Shown in pieces: positions 7,986 through 14,922 of a stretch of 40,923 nt of DNA; within the stretch, counting starts at the first letter, position 1, and the number at the start of each line of letters is the position of its first letter. This DNA comes from Saccharothrix sp. ST-888 (GTDB lineage Bacteria; Actinomycetota; Actinomycetes; Streptomycetales; Streptomycetaceae), in the NCBI RefSeq assembly GCF_000955975.1, contig NZ_JYJF01000061.1, positions 1 through 40,923 on the forward strand. The letters are read 5' to 3'. The notes below the pieces were generated by a model that saw nothing but the letters and a program-made list of their open reading frames with translations, searched no databases and was not told the DNA's origin. Both the position numbers and the translations under genes were made by a program.

Positions 7986-9026
7986 CTAGAGGCTGATGCC
8001 CACCATCACCGGCTCGTTCACCAGCTCCACGCCGAAGGCGTCCAGCACGCCCGCCCGGATCGCTCGGGCCAGCGCCAGCAGGTCCTCGGTGGTCGCGCCG
8101 CCCCGGTTGGTCAGGGCGAGCGTGTGCTTGGTGGAGAGGGTGGCCCTGCCGGTGCCCCAGCCCTTGCCGAAGCCGGCCTGGTCGATCAGCCAGGCGGCGG
8201 AGGTCTTGGTGCAGCCGTCCGGCGCCGGGTACGCGGGCGCGGTGCGCCCGTCGAGCCGGGCCAGGAACGCGGCGAACTGGTCGGCCGTCAGGATCGGGTT
8301 GGTGAAGAAGGAGCCCGCCGACCAGGTGTCGTGGTCGGCCGGGTCCAGCACCATGCCCTTGCCCGCGCGCAGCCGCAGCACCGTCTCGTACGCCGTCCGG
8401 AGGTCGACGCGCTGCTCGGCCTCGACCCCGAGCGTCCGCGCCACCTCGGCGTACTTCACCGGCGAGGACTGTCCGGCGGCGTCCTCCAGGGCGAAGCGCA
8501 CCCGCAGCACCACGTACCGGTCCGGCTGCGCCTTGAACCGGCTGTGCCGGTAGGAGAACCGGCACTCGTCGCGGTCCAGCGTGACGGTCTCGCCGGCCTC
8601 GCGGTCGTACGCGACGACCTCGGTGATGCTGCCGGCCACCTCCTGGCCGTACGCGCCGACGTTCTGCACCGGGGTGGCGCCGGCCGAGCCGGGGATGCCG
8701 GCCAGGAACTCGATGCCCGCCAGCCCCTTGTCGACCGTACGGGCCACGGCGTCCGCCCAGACCTCGCCGGCGGCGAGCTCCAGGGTGGTGCCGTCCAGCT
8801 CGAAGCCGGCGGTGGCGATCCGCAGGACGGTGCCCTCGAACCCGGCGTCCCCGATCACCAGGTTGGAGCCGCCGCCGATGACCAGCAGCGGCTGGCCGGC
8901 CTCGTCGGCCTCCCGGACGGTGGCGATGACCTCGGCGTCGGTGGTGGCGGTGACCAGACGGCGGGCCGGTCCACCGAGCCGGAGCGTGGTCAGCGGGGCG
9001 AGCGGGGCGTCGTGTTCTACAAGCAC
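7986..9026 (-). CDS. murB: UDP-N-acetylmuramate dehydrogenase MurB
   Basis: 346 residues, a FAD enzyme that reduces UDP-GlcNAc-enolpyruvate to UDP-MurNAc with NADPH, the second committed step of peptidoglycan synthesis. FAD-domain motifs are VIGGGSNLVIGDAG (49-62) and GIPGSAGATPVQNVGAYGQE (110-129). YRHSRFK carries the substrate arginine, SAGSFFTNP carries the proton-donor Ser239, and VNEPVMVG near the end carries Glu338. GTG at 9026 is chosen because homology begins there and GGAG lies just upstream, although the spacing is only 3 nt. An in-frame ATG at 9185 would add 53 unconserved residues. Confidence 0.95.
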   Translation of the reverse strand: MLVEHDAPLAPLTTLRLGGPARRLVTATTDAEVIATVREADEAGQPLLVIGGGSNLVIGDAGFEGTVLRIATAGFELDGTTLELAAGEVWADAVARTVDKGLAGIEFLAGIPGSAGATPVQNVGAYGQEVAGSITEVVAYDREAGETVTLDRDECRFSYRHSRFKAQPDRYVVLRVRFALEDAAGQSSPVKYAEVARTLGVEAEQRVDLRTAYETVLRLRAGKGMVLDPADHDTWSAGSFFTNPILTADQFAAFLARLDGRTAPAYPAPDGCTKTSAAWLIDQAGFGKGWGTGRATLSTKHTLALTNRGGATTEDLLALARAIRAGVLDAFGVELVNEPVMVGISL

Positions 9027-9223
9027 GCGCTCCAGAGTACGGGGTGCCCCCGGACTGCTCGGCGAGACGTCGCTCCGCCCCGGCCCAGCCCGGCTTCGGA
9101 CCGGGGCGGACGTCCGGGTGGTGAAGACCGCGCCCGTCACGACCCGCCGCAGCTCGCGCATCGCGGTGCGGCTCCGCCCCGACACGGGCGTCGATCGCCT
9201 CGCGGCTCTCCGAGACGGAGAAA

Positions 9224-9263
9224 GCCGGGGTCCGGGGGCGTTCTGCCGCCCCCGGACCCCGGC
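9224..9263 (-). terminator. Terminator of the hadA-hadB unit
   Basis: A 17-bp perfect GC stem (9224-9240 with 9247-9263) with a 6-nt loop begins 11 nt after the hadB stop and is followed by a short TTT run on the minus strand. It also shields the murB upstream region. Confidence 0.85.
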
Positions 9264-9274
9264 CTTCCCGGTCG

Positions 9275-9697
9275 TCAGGAGAGCTGGACCACGGCCCGGG
9301 ACATCCCGAGGACCTTCTGGCCGCCGCTGGTCGCCACCAGGTCGACCCGGACCCGCCGGTCGTCCAGCAGCGCCGCGACCTTGCCGGTGACCTCGATCAC
9401 CGCGCCGACGCCGTCGTTGGGCACCGGCACCGGCTTGGTGAACCGCACGCCGTACTCGACCACCGCGCCCGGGTCGCCGACCCAGTCGGTGACCACGCGG
9501 ACGGCCTCGGCCATGGTGAACATGCCGTGCGCGATGACGTCGGGCAGGCCGACCTCCAGCGCGAACTTCTCGTTCCAGTGGATCGGGTTGAAGTCGCCCG
9601 AGGCACCCGCGTAGCGGACCAGGGTGGCCCGGGTGACCGGGAAGGACTGGGCCGGCAGCTCGGTACCGACCGCCACCTCGTCGAAGCTGATCGCCAT
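9275..9697 (-). CDS. hadB: MaoC-like (3R)-hydroxyacyl-ACP dehydratase, HadB subunit type
   Basis: 140 residues, single hot-dog domain. The hydratase-2 motif YAGASGDFNPIHW is intact, giving the catalytic Asp35 and His40. It is expected to dehydrate 3-hydroxyacyl-thioesters in fatty-acid elongation, acting as the active subunit of a heterodimer with the protein encoded just upstream (stop to start spacing 5 nt). The arrangement rpmG-hadA-hadB close to tRNA(Trp)-secE-nusG matches Mycobacterium, where HadAB/HadBC serve FAS-II. In streptomycetes the natural chain length is less certain. Confidence 0.88.
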   Translation of the reverse strand: MAISFDEVAVGTELPAQSFPVTRATLVRYAGASGDFNPIHWNEKFALEVGLPDVIAHGMFTMAEAVRVVTDWVGDPGAVVEYGVRFTKPVPVPNDGVGAVIEVTGKVAALLDDRRVRVDLVATSGGQKVLGMSRAVVQLS

Positions 9698-9702
9698 GGC
9701 TG

Positions 9703-10161
9703 CTACTCCCCTGCCTCGTCCGCGCCGCGCGCCACCAGCATCATGAGTGCCGTGACCACGTGCTCGCCGCTCTGGTCGTGCACCTCGCCACGGACCGAGA
9801 GGACGTCGTTGCCCGCCATCGACTTGATGGAGTCGATCGTCACAGTGACCGCCAGCCGGTCGCCGGCCCGTACCGGGCGGGTGTAGGCGAACTTCTGGTC
9901 GCCGTGCACCACCCGGGAGAAGTCCAGGCCGAGCTCCGGGTCCTCGACCACCTGGGCCGAGGCCTGGTAGGTGATCAGGAACGGGAAGGTCGGCGGAGCG
10001 ATCACGTCCGGGTACCCGAGCGCCTTGGCGGCCTCCGGGTCGGTGTACGCGGGGTTGGCGTCGCCGATCGCGACGGCGAACTCGCGGATCTTCTCCCGGC
10101 CGACCTCGTACGGCGGGGTGGGCGGGTACGTCCGCCCGATGAACGAGGGGTCGAGCGGCAT
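9703..10161 (-). CDS. hadA: FAS1-like/MaoC N-terminal dehydratase, HadA subunit type
   Basis: 152 residues, hot-dog fold of the HadA/UPF0336 kind (LDPSFIGRTYPPTPPYEVGR at the start). At the place where HadB has D-x-N-P-I-H, this protein reads GDANPAYTD, so the catalytic histidine is absent, as in structural HadA/HadC subunits. It probably stabilises and shapes the substrate channel of the HadB partner downstream. ATG at 10161 fits a strong GGAGGAG eight bases upstream, better than the TTG six bases earlier. The gene is separated from rpmG by a terminator and a 12-bp tandem repeat. Confidence 0.88.
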   Translation of the reverse strand: MPLDPSFIGRTYPPTPPYEVGREKIREFAVAIGDANPAYTDPEAAKALGYPDVIAPPTFPFLITYQASAQVVEDPELGLDFSRVVHGDQKFAYTRPVRAGDRLAVTVTIDSIKSMAGNDVLSVRGEVHDQSGEHVVTALMMLVARGADEAGE

Positions 10162-10198
10162 GGGCAACTCCTCCGACTACTGGTCAGGCCTGTTCACA

Positions 10199-10222
10199 GC
10201 CATACGAAAAGCCATACGAAAA
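10199..10222. repeat. 12-bp tandem repeat upstream of hadA
   Basis: GCCATACGAAAA occurs twice back to back (10199-10210 and 10211-10222), 38-61 nt upstream of the hadA start and directly after the rpmG terminator stem. On the hadA strand it reads TTTTCGTATGGC twice. It could be part of the hadA promoter or a regulator site; no known box was recognised. Confidence 0.7.
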
Positions 10223-10223
10223 A

Positions 10224-10261
10224 GCTCCAGGCCGCGCCCCTTGCGGGATGCGGCCTGGAGC
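10224..10261 (-). terminator. Rho-independent terminator of rpmG
   Basis: A 12-bp stem (10224-10235 with 10250-10261) is followed on the minus strand by TTTTT, a canonical layout, 42 nt after the rpmG stop. Confidence 0.88.
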
Positions 10262-10302
10262 CGAGAGCCTATGTCACACAGGCCCGGCGACACCTTGCGG
10301 GG

Positions 10303-10467
10303 TCAGCGGGTCTCGCGGTGCGCGGTGTGCGAGTTGCAGCGGGGGCAGTGCTTCTTCATCTCAAGACGGTCCGGGTCGTTGCGCCGGTTCTTCTTGGTGA
10401 TGTAGTTCCGCTCCTTGCACTCCACGCAGGCCAGCGTGATCTTCGGGCGGACGTCGGTGGCAGCCAC
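10303..10467 (-). CDS. rpmG: 50S ribosomal protein L33 (zinc-ribbon form)
   Basis: 54 residues from a GTG at 10467 with AGGAAGG upstream. Both CxxC pairs are present (Cys14/Cys17 in CVEC and Cys41/Cys44 in CPRC), so this is the zinc-containing C+ paralogue. Streptomycetes often also have a cysteine-free form under Zur control elsewhere in the genome. L33 sits near the E site of the large subunit. It lies between two tRNA genes and hadA, the usual actinobacterial order. Confidence 0.96.
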   Translation of the reverse strand: MAATDVRPKITLACVECKERNYITKKNRRNDPDRLEMKKHCPRCNSHTAHRETR

Positions 10468-10549
10468 GGGAGTGCCTTCCTGGGACAACGAATAAGAACA
10501 CAACAAGAGTAGCCGATCGGGAGTTCGATCTCCCGATCGACTACGCGGG

Positions 10550-10622
10550 TAGCGGTGACCGGACTTGAACCGGTGACACAGCGATTATGAGCCGCTTGCT
10601 CTACCAACTGAGCTACACCGCT
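10550..10622 (-). tRNA. tRNA-Met (anticodon CAT)
   Basis: A 73-nt cloverleaf with acceptor AGCGGTG/CACCGCT, discriminator A, and anticodon loop CTCATAA in stem AGCGG/TCGCT. The first acceptor pair is a normal A-T and the anticodon stem lacks the three G-C pairs typical of initiators, so this is the elongator. CCA is not encoded. Confidence 0.95.
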
Positions 10623-10665
10623 TAGATGATCCGAACCAACACCGAGGTGCGAGCCTTCTCACCAG

Positions 10666-10738
10666 AGCCCCCATGCGGAATCGAACCGCAGACCTTCTCC
10701 TTACCATGGAGACGCTCTACCGACTGAGCTATAGGGGC
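10666..10738 (-). tRNA. tRNA-Thr (anticodon GGT)
   Basis: A 73-nt cloverleaf with acceptor GCCCCTA/TGGGGGC (one G-T pair), discriminator T as in many tRNA-Thr, and anticodon loop ATGGTAA in stem TCTCC/GGAGA. It lies 43 nt upstream of tRNA-Met and is probably co-transcribed with it and rpmG. Confidence 0.95.
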
Positions 10739-10994
10739 GAACGAGGAAGACATTACACGTTTCCCGGCCAGAGGTGAAATCCGTATCCGACGCGGAAGAT
10801 CCCAGGTCGGCAGGGCGTACGGGCGCTCCGATCCGAGACCCGCGTTCGGGCCCGCCTGAGAACCCACGGCCCGAGCCGATACGACTTTTGCCAGCCTCCG
10901 AGCGCCCCGGCGCCACTCCCCATAGGCTCGACCCTCAGTGATCTTGCGGCTCGCGGGGCGCCCCCTGGGCCGCCGGACAGCGAGGAGCCGGCCG

Positions 10995-12290
10995 ATGAGC
11001 GCTGACAGCACACCCGCGGACGGCCCCGGGCCGGGCCGGGCCGGCCAGCCGCCTTCGTTCCCCGGCGCCGGGCACGAGGGGCCGCTCAGCCACGGGCCGG
11101 TCCTGCTGCTCACCGGCGCCAGGCTGGCCGACGGCCGGGTGGTGGACGTCCGGATCAGCGGCGACCGGATCCAGGCCGTCGGCACCAGCGGCAGCCTCGG
11201 CCCGCTGCCCGCCCTCCCCGGCACTCCGACCGCCACCACCGGCGCCCGGATCGACCTGGGCGGCTACCTGCTGCTCCCCGCCCCCGTCGAGCCGCACGCC
11301 CACTACGACGCCGCCTTCTCCGCCGCCCTGGCCACGCCGCCCTCCGAGACCCCCGCCGACCTGGTCCGCCGGGTCACCGAGGCGGCCCTCACCTCGCTCG
11401 GCTACGGCGCCACCGCCCAGCGCACCCACGTCCGGATCGGCGACGTCCACGGCCTGCGCCGCCTGGAGGCCGTCCTCACCGCCCGGCAGGCGCTGCGCGG
11501 GCTCGCCGAGCTCCAGTCGGTCGCCATGCCCCGGCTGCTCACCGGCCTCGCCGGGGCGGACGGCCGGGCCCAGCTGCGCGAGGCCCTCAAGCTCGGCGCG
11601 ACAGCCGCCGGAGGCTGCCCCGACCTCGACCCCGACCCGGTCGGGTACGTCCAGGTGCTGCTGGAGGCCGCCCGCGAGGCCGACTGCCCGGTGGACCTGC
11701 ACACCGCCGCCGCCGACCCCGCGCAACTGGCGCGGCTCGCAGGCGCGCTCGCCCCGCTGCGGCCCCGGGTGGTGCTCGGCCCGTGCAGCGCCCTGGCGCC
11801 CGGCGGTTCCACCGTGCTGGCCAGCAGTGGCATCCGGCTGGTCTGCCTGCCGCAGAACGGCTGCTGCACCGGGCTCGAAGGCCCGGCCCCCGGCCTGCGG
11901 CCGGCGCTGCTGAGGGAGCTGGCCACGGCCCGGATCCCGTTCGCGGCCGGCAGCGGCGCCCTGCGCGACCTCAGCAACCCGGTCGGCCGAGCCGACCCGC
12001 TGGAGTCCGCGTACCTGCTCGCGGCGGGCGGCGCGCTCGGCCCGGACGCCGCGTACGAGACGGTCAGCAACCAGGCCAGGATCACCCTCGGGCTGCCGCC
12101 GGTCCGGGTGGACGCGGGCTTCCCCGCCGAGCTGCTCGCGGTGCGCGGCGACAGCCTCGCCGGGGCGCTGGCCGGCGGACACAGCCGGCTGGTGGTGCAC
12201 AGCGGACGGATCGTCAGCCGGACCAGCGCCGTGCGCGAGTTCGCGGACACCGTCGCCCTCGCCCTGCCGCGCCAATGCGGGCCCGGCTGA
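10995..12290 (+). CDS. Amidohydrolase-superfamily protein, cytosine-deaminase-like, metal site degenerate
   Basis: 431 residues from ATG 10995 (GAGGAG seven bases upstream). It has the amidohydrolase layout: an N-terminal strand region (GARLADGRVVDVRISGDRI), a metal pair in EPHAHYDAAF (His101, His103), VDLHTAAAD with His236, and a C-terminal composite strand. The best overall match is the CodA/cytosine-deaminase branch. However, the position of the next metal histidine reads VVLGPCSAL (Cys instead of His), and the usual GHDD aspartate motif reads GSGALRDLSNPVG. Two of the expected metal or catalytic residues therefore appear lost. It may be a binding or regulatory pseudoenzyme or use another chemistry. 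It stands alone, with a terminator after it. Confidence 0.75.
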   Translation: MSADSTPADGPGPGRAGQPPSFPGAGHEGPLSHGPVLLLTGARLADGRVVDVRISGDRIQAVGTSGSLGPLPALPGTPTATTGARIDLGGYLLLPAPVEPHAHYDAAFSAALATPPSETPADLVRRVTEAALTSLGYGATAQRTHVRIGDVHGLRRLEAVLTARQALRGLAELQSVAMPRLLTGLAGADGRAQLREALKLGATAAGGCPDLDPDPVGYVQVLLEAAREADCPVDLHTAAADPAQLARLAGALAPLRPRVVLGPCSALAPGGSTVLASSGIRLVCLPQNGCCTGLEGPAPGLRPALLRELATARIPFAAGSGALRDLSNPVGRADPLESAYLLAAGGALGPDAAYETVSNQARITLGLPPVRVDAGFPAELLAVRGDSLAGALAGGHSRLVVHSGRIVSRTSAVREFADTVALALPRQCGPG

Positions 12291-12320
12291 GCCCTGGACC
12301 GGCTCAGGAGCCGGCCGGGC

Positions 12321-12359
12321 CGCCGCCGTACGTGCTCTCGTCCCCCGCGTACGGCGGCG
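12321..12359 (+). terminator. Terminator hairpin after the amidohydrolase
   Basis: A 12-bp perfect stem (12321-12332 with 12348-12359) with a 15-nt loop, 30 nt after the stop codon. Confidence 0.7.
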
Positions 12360-12494
12360 CCCGATCCTGCCGCTCGGGCAACGCGGCCGGCGGGCCCCCA
12401 CGCCCGCCGTGCGGCCGGCTGCCGCATCCCCCACGGAGCGGCACCGGCCTTCGACCACGAACGCTATCCGCGGCCGGCCCCGCCGGCCGCCGCC

Positions 12495-12543
12495 CTGACA
12501 CGCTCTTGGCGGGCCACCGGCCGCTCTTGACGTCCCGTTGACG
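12495..12543. promoter_or_regulatory. Array A: four TTGACG-like half-sites (6-5-6-15-6-5-6)
   Basis: Plus strand: CTGACA at 12495, TTGGCG at 12506, TTGACG at 12527, TTGACG at 12538. Starts are spaced 11, 21 and 11 bp, identical to arrays B (16860) and C (18079). The 11-bp direct-repeat phasing is typical of OmpR/PhoB-type response-regulator sites. Unlike B and C it is not in front of an evident gene; a leftward TAGCGT -10-like element lies 29 nt away. Confidence 0.6.
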
Positions 12544-12545
12544 GA

Positions 12546-12580
12546 CGAGGCCCCGGACAGCGGTGCTGTCCGGGGCCTCG
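12546..12580 (-). terminator. Terminator of the first permease gene
   Basis: A 16-bp perfect stem (12546-12561 with 12565-12580) with loop GGT, 16 nt after the permease stop. It abuts array A. Confidence 0.82.
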
Positions 12581-12596
12581 ACGGCGGTGCCGCAGG

Positions 12597-14714
12597 TCAG
12601 GCGTTCTCGGGAGCCGGGATCTTCTCGTGCTCCGACCTGACCGCCGGCTCGCCGCGACGGACCGAGCCGGGGGCGCGGCGGGACGGGTGGTCCGCCCGTC
12701 CGGCCGAGCTGAGCTGCCAGGGGACGCTGATCACCATCACGCCGGGGGTGAAGAGCAGACGGCTCTTCAGCCACAGCGCCGACTGGTTGTGCAGCAGGTG
12801 CTCCCACCAGTGGCCGACCACGTACTCGGGGATGAAGACGGCGATGGCGTCACGCGGGCTGGTGCGGCGGATGGTGCGGACGTACCCGACGACCGGCTTG
12901 GTGATCTCGCGGTAGGGGGAGTCCAGGACCTTCAGCGGGACCTGGAGGTCGTACTCGTCCCACTGCGACTCCAGTTCCCTGGTCGCGTCCTTCTCGACCG
13001 AGACCGTGACGGCCTCCAGCGAGTCGGGGCGGAACGCCTGGGCGTATCCGAGGGCGCGCAGCGTGGGCTTGTGCAGCTTGGAGACCAGCACGATGCCGTG
13101 CACCCGGGAGGGCCGGACCGACTCGGCGTGCGGGTCGTCCACGGCGAGTTCCTCGGCGACCGTGTCGTAGTGCCGGCGGATGCCGCGCATCATCACCCAC
13201 AGCACGACGGCCGCGACCACGGCCAGCCAGGCGCCCTGGGTGAACTTGGTGATCAGCACGATCACCAGCACCAGCGCGGTGACGACCGCGCCGAAGCCGT
13301 TGATCACCCGGGAGCGCTGGGCGGCGGCCCGGACCGCGCTGTCGGCCTCGGTGGCCAGCGTCCGGTTCCAGTGCTTGACCATGCCGATCTGGGAGAGCGT
13401 GAAGGAGGTGAACACGCCCAGGATGTACAGGTGGATCAGGCTGGTGACGTCCGCCTTGTAGAGCACCAGCAGTCCGCCGGCCACCACCGCGAGGGCGATG
13501 ATGCCGTTGGAGAAGGCCAGCCGGTCGCCGCGGGTGTGCATCTGCCGGGGCAGGTAGCGGTGCTGGGCGAGGATCGAGGCCAGCAGCGGGAAGCCGTTGA
13601 AGGCGGTGTTGGCGGCCAGGATCAGGACCAGCGCGGTGACCGCCTGGATCAGGTAGAAGAGGATGCTCTGGTCCCCGCCGAAGATCGAGGCGGCCAGCTG
13701 GGCGATCACGGTCGGCTGGGCGAAGGTCTTGCAGTCGCCGGGGACGCCGGTGAGCTGGCAGGCGTCGTCGACGTAGTGGACCTTGGTGATCAGCGACAGC
13801 GCCGTGATGCCGACGAACATCACCACGGCGGTGATGCCCATGACGGACATCGTGCTCGCGGCGTTCTTCGACTTGGGGGCGCGGAACGCCGGGACGCCGT
13901 TGGAGATCGCCTCGACGCCGGTGAGCGCGGTGCAGCCGGAGGCGAAGGCCCGCAGGCCCAGCATCAGCAGGCCGAGCCCGGCCAGGGTGTCCTTGCCGTC
14001 CACCGGGATGATGCCCATCCCGGCGCTGGAGGCGACCGGGGTGTGTCCGGAGAGCACCTTGACGAAGCCGGTGACCACCATCAGCAGGATGCCGCCGATG
14101 AACAGGTACGTCGGCGCCGCGAAGGCCTTGCCGGACTCGCGTACGCCGCGCAGGTTCATCGCGGCCAGCAGCACCACGAAGGCGACCGCCAGCTCGACCC
14201 GGTAGTCGGCCAGGCTCGGCATCGCCGAGATGATGTTGTCGACGCCGGACGCCACCGAGACCGCGACCGTCATCACGTAGTCGACCAGCAGCGAGGCCGC
14301 GACCACCAGACCGGCGTTGTCGCCGAGGTTCTTGGAGACCACCTCGTACGAGCCGCCGCCGCTCGGGTAGGCGTGCACGACCTGCCGGTACGACATCACC
14401 ACGACCGCCATCAGCAGGACGACGCCTGCTGCGACCCACGGAGTCAGGTACAGGAAGGCCGTGCCACCGACGGTGAGCACCAGCAGGATCTCCTGGGTGG
14501 CGTAGGCCACCGAGGAGAGCGGGTCGGAAGCGAAGATCGGCAGGGCCAGCCGCTTGGGGAGCAGCGTCTCGCCCAGCTCCTCGCTGCGCATGGCCTTACC
14601 GATCACAAGGCGCTTGAGCGCCTGGGGCACGTTGAACACATCAGCGAGCGTAGGGCCCTCGTCCGACGGGGCAATGGGCCTCGGCGGCGTGTGGCGCGCC
14701 CTTCGCTCGCCCAT
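12597..14714 (-). CDS. APC-superfamily permease, KimA-like (potassium or amino-acid uptake)
   Basis: 705 residues from ATG 14714. About 12 hydrophobic helices follow a cytoplasmic N-terminus; the first carries LPIFASDPLSSVAYATQEILL, the sequence typical of the KimA/YdaO-like branch, and then YPSGGGSYEVVSKNLG. A soluble C-terminal domain of about 200 residues (from VRPSRVHGIVLVSKLHKPT) resembles a universal-stress-like regulatory domain. KimA proteins are proton-coupled potassium importers controlled by c-di-AMP; other relatives carry amino acids, so the substrate is inferred. The start is uncertain: no strong ribosome site precedes 14714, and a GTG at 14639 is an alternative. A second, divergent copy lies upstream. 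Confidence 0.85.
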   Translation of the reverse strand: MGERRARHTPPRPIAPSDEGPTLADVFNVPQALKRLVIGKAMRSEELGETLLPKRLALPIFASDPLSSVAYATQEILLVLTVGGTAFLYLTPWVAAGVVLLMAVVVMSYRQVVHAYPSGGGSYEVVSKNLGDNAGLVVAASLLVDYVMTVAVSVASGVDNIISAMPSLADYRVELAVAFVVLLAAMNLRGVRESGKAFAAPTYLFIGGILLMVVTGFVKVLSGHTPVASSAGMGIIPVDGKDTLAGLGLLMLGLRAFASGCTALTGVEAISNGVPAFRAPKSKNAASTMSVMGITAVVMFVGITALSLITKVHYVDDACQLTGVPGDCKTFAQPTVIAQLAASIFGGDQSILFYLIQAVTALVLILAANTAFNGFPLLASILAQHRYLPRQMHTRGDRLAFSNGIIALAVVAGGLLVLYKADVTSLIHLYILGVFTSFTLSQIGMVKHWNRTLATEADSAVRAAAQRSRVINGFGAVVTALVLVIVLITKFTQGAWLAVVAAVVLWVMMRGIRRHYDTVAEELAVDDPHAESVRPSRVHGIVLVSKLHKPTLRALGYAQAFRPDSLEAVTVSVEKDATRELESQWDEYDLQVPLKVLDSPYREITKPVVGYVRTIRRTSPRDAIAVFIPEYVVGHWWEHLLHNQSALWLKSRLLFTPGVMVISVPWQLSSAGRADHPSRRAPGSVRRGEPAVRSEHEKIPAPENA

Positions 14715-14760
14715 TCGGAGCAGCGTTTCCCCAGGTCGGAGCAGTGTGGGCAGTCGTTTT

Positions 14761-14792
14761 CGCCGGGCCCGCGGCAGCGTGCGGGCCCGGCG
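14761..14792 (-). terminator. GC-rich hairpin between the two permease genes
   Basis: A 12-bp perfect stem (14761-14772 with 14781-14792) with an 8-nt loop, lying 130 nt after the upstream permease stop and 47 nt before the downstream permease start. No U-tract follows on the minus strand. It could act as a terminator or a leader structure. A single TTGACG-N5-TTAACG pair (minus strand, 14807 to 14791) overlaps its edge. Confidence 0.55.
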
Positions 14793-14856
14793 TTAAGGCT
14801 GCGTCAAGATGTCGAGCTGTAATCGGGCATATGGGCTAACAGTTATCTTTCAGGCC

Positions 14857-14911
14857 GTTTCCAGCCTGTTCCCGGTCCGCTCCCAGTCCGTTCCCAGTCC
14901 GTTCCCAGCCT
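14857..14911. repeat. Five tandem 11-bp repeats (consensus GTTCCCAGTCC)
   Basis: Five head-to-tail units start at 14857, 14868, 14879, 14890 and 14901, each 11 bp long. Units 3-5 differ from the consensus at 0-2 positions, and unit 1 is the most diverged. The array lies 12 nt after the stop of the upstream permease and 143-197 nt before the start of the next one. It could be a short minisatellite or a set of phased regulator sites. Confidence 0.85.
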
Positions 14912-14922
14912 TCGGCCCGCCG

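Larger units (their letters stand above)
12291..12596. other. Convergent intergenic region with two hairpins and a half-site array
   Basis: 306 nt between the amidohydrolase (plus) and the permease (minus). It contains a hairpin at each flank (12321-12359 and 12546-12580), the TTGACG-type array at 12495-12543 and, on the minus strand, a TAGCGT (12466-12461) that could be a -10 element pointing left. No credible gene is seen; short Arg-rich frames here look like GC-bias artefacts. Confidence 0.6.

Noticed and set aside
12304..12540. Short minus-strand frames after array A as a target gene
   Set aside because: They are Arg/Gly/Pro-rich in every frame with no domain or convincing ribosome site, and most of their length is opposite the amidohydrolase gene.
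14791..14807. TTGACG-N5-TTAACG on the minus strand before the first permease gene
   Set aside because: The second pair expected 32 bp away is absent, and the orientation is opposite to arrays B and C. Mentioned with the hairpin but not counted as an array.
14715..14922. Possible c-di-AMP (ydaO-type) riboswitch before the KimA-like permease
   Set aside because: I could not find the conserved core of that riboswitch in either permease leader; a covariance-model search would be needed to rule it out formally.
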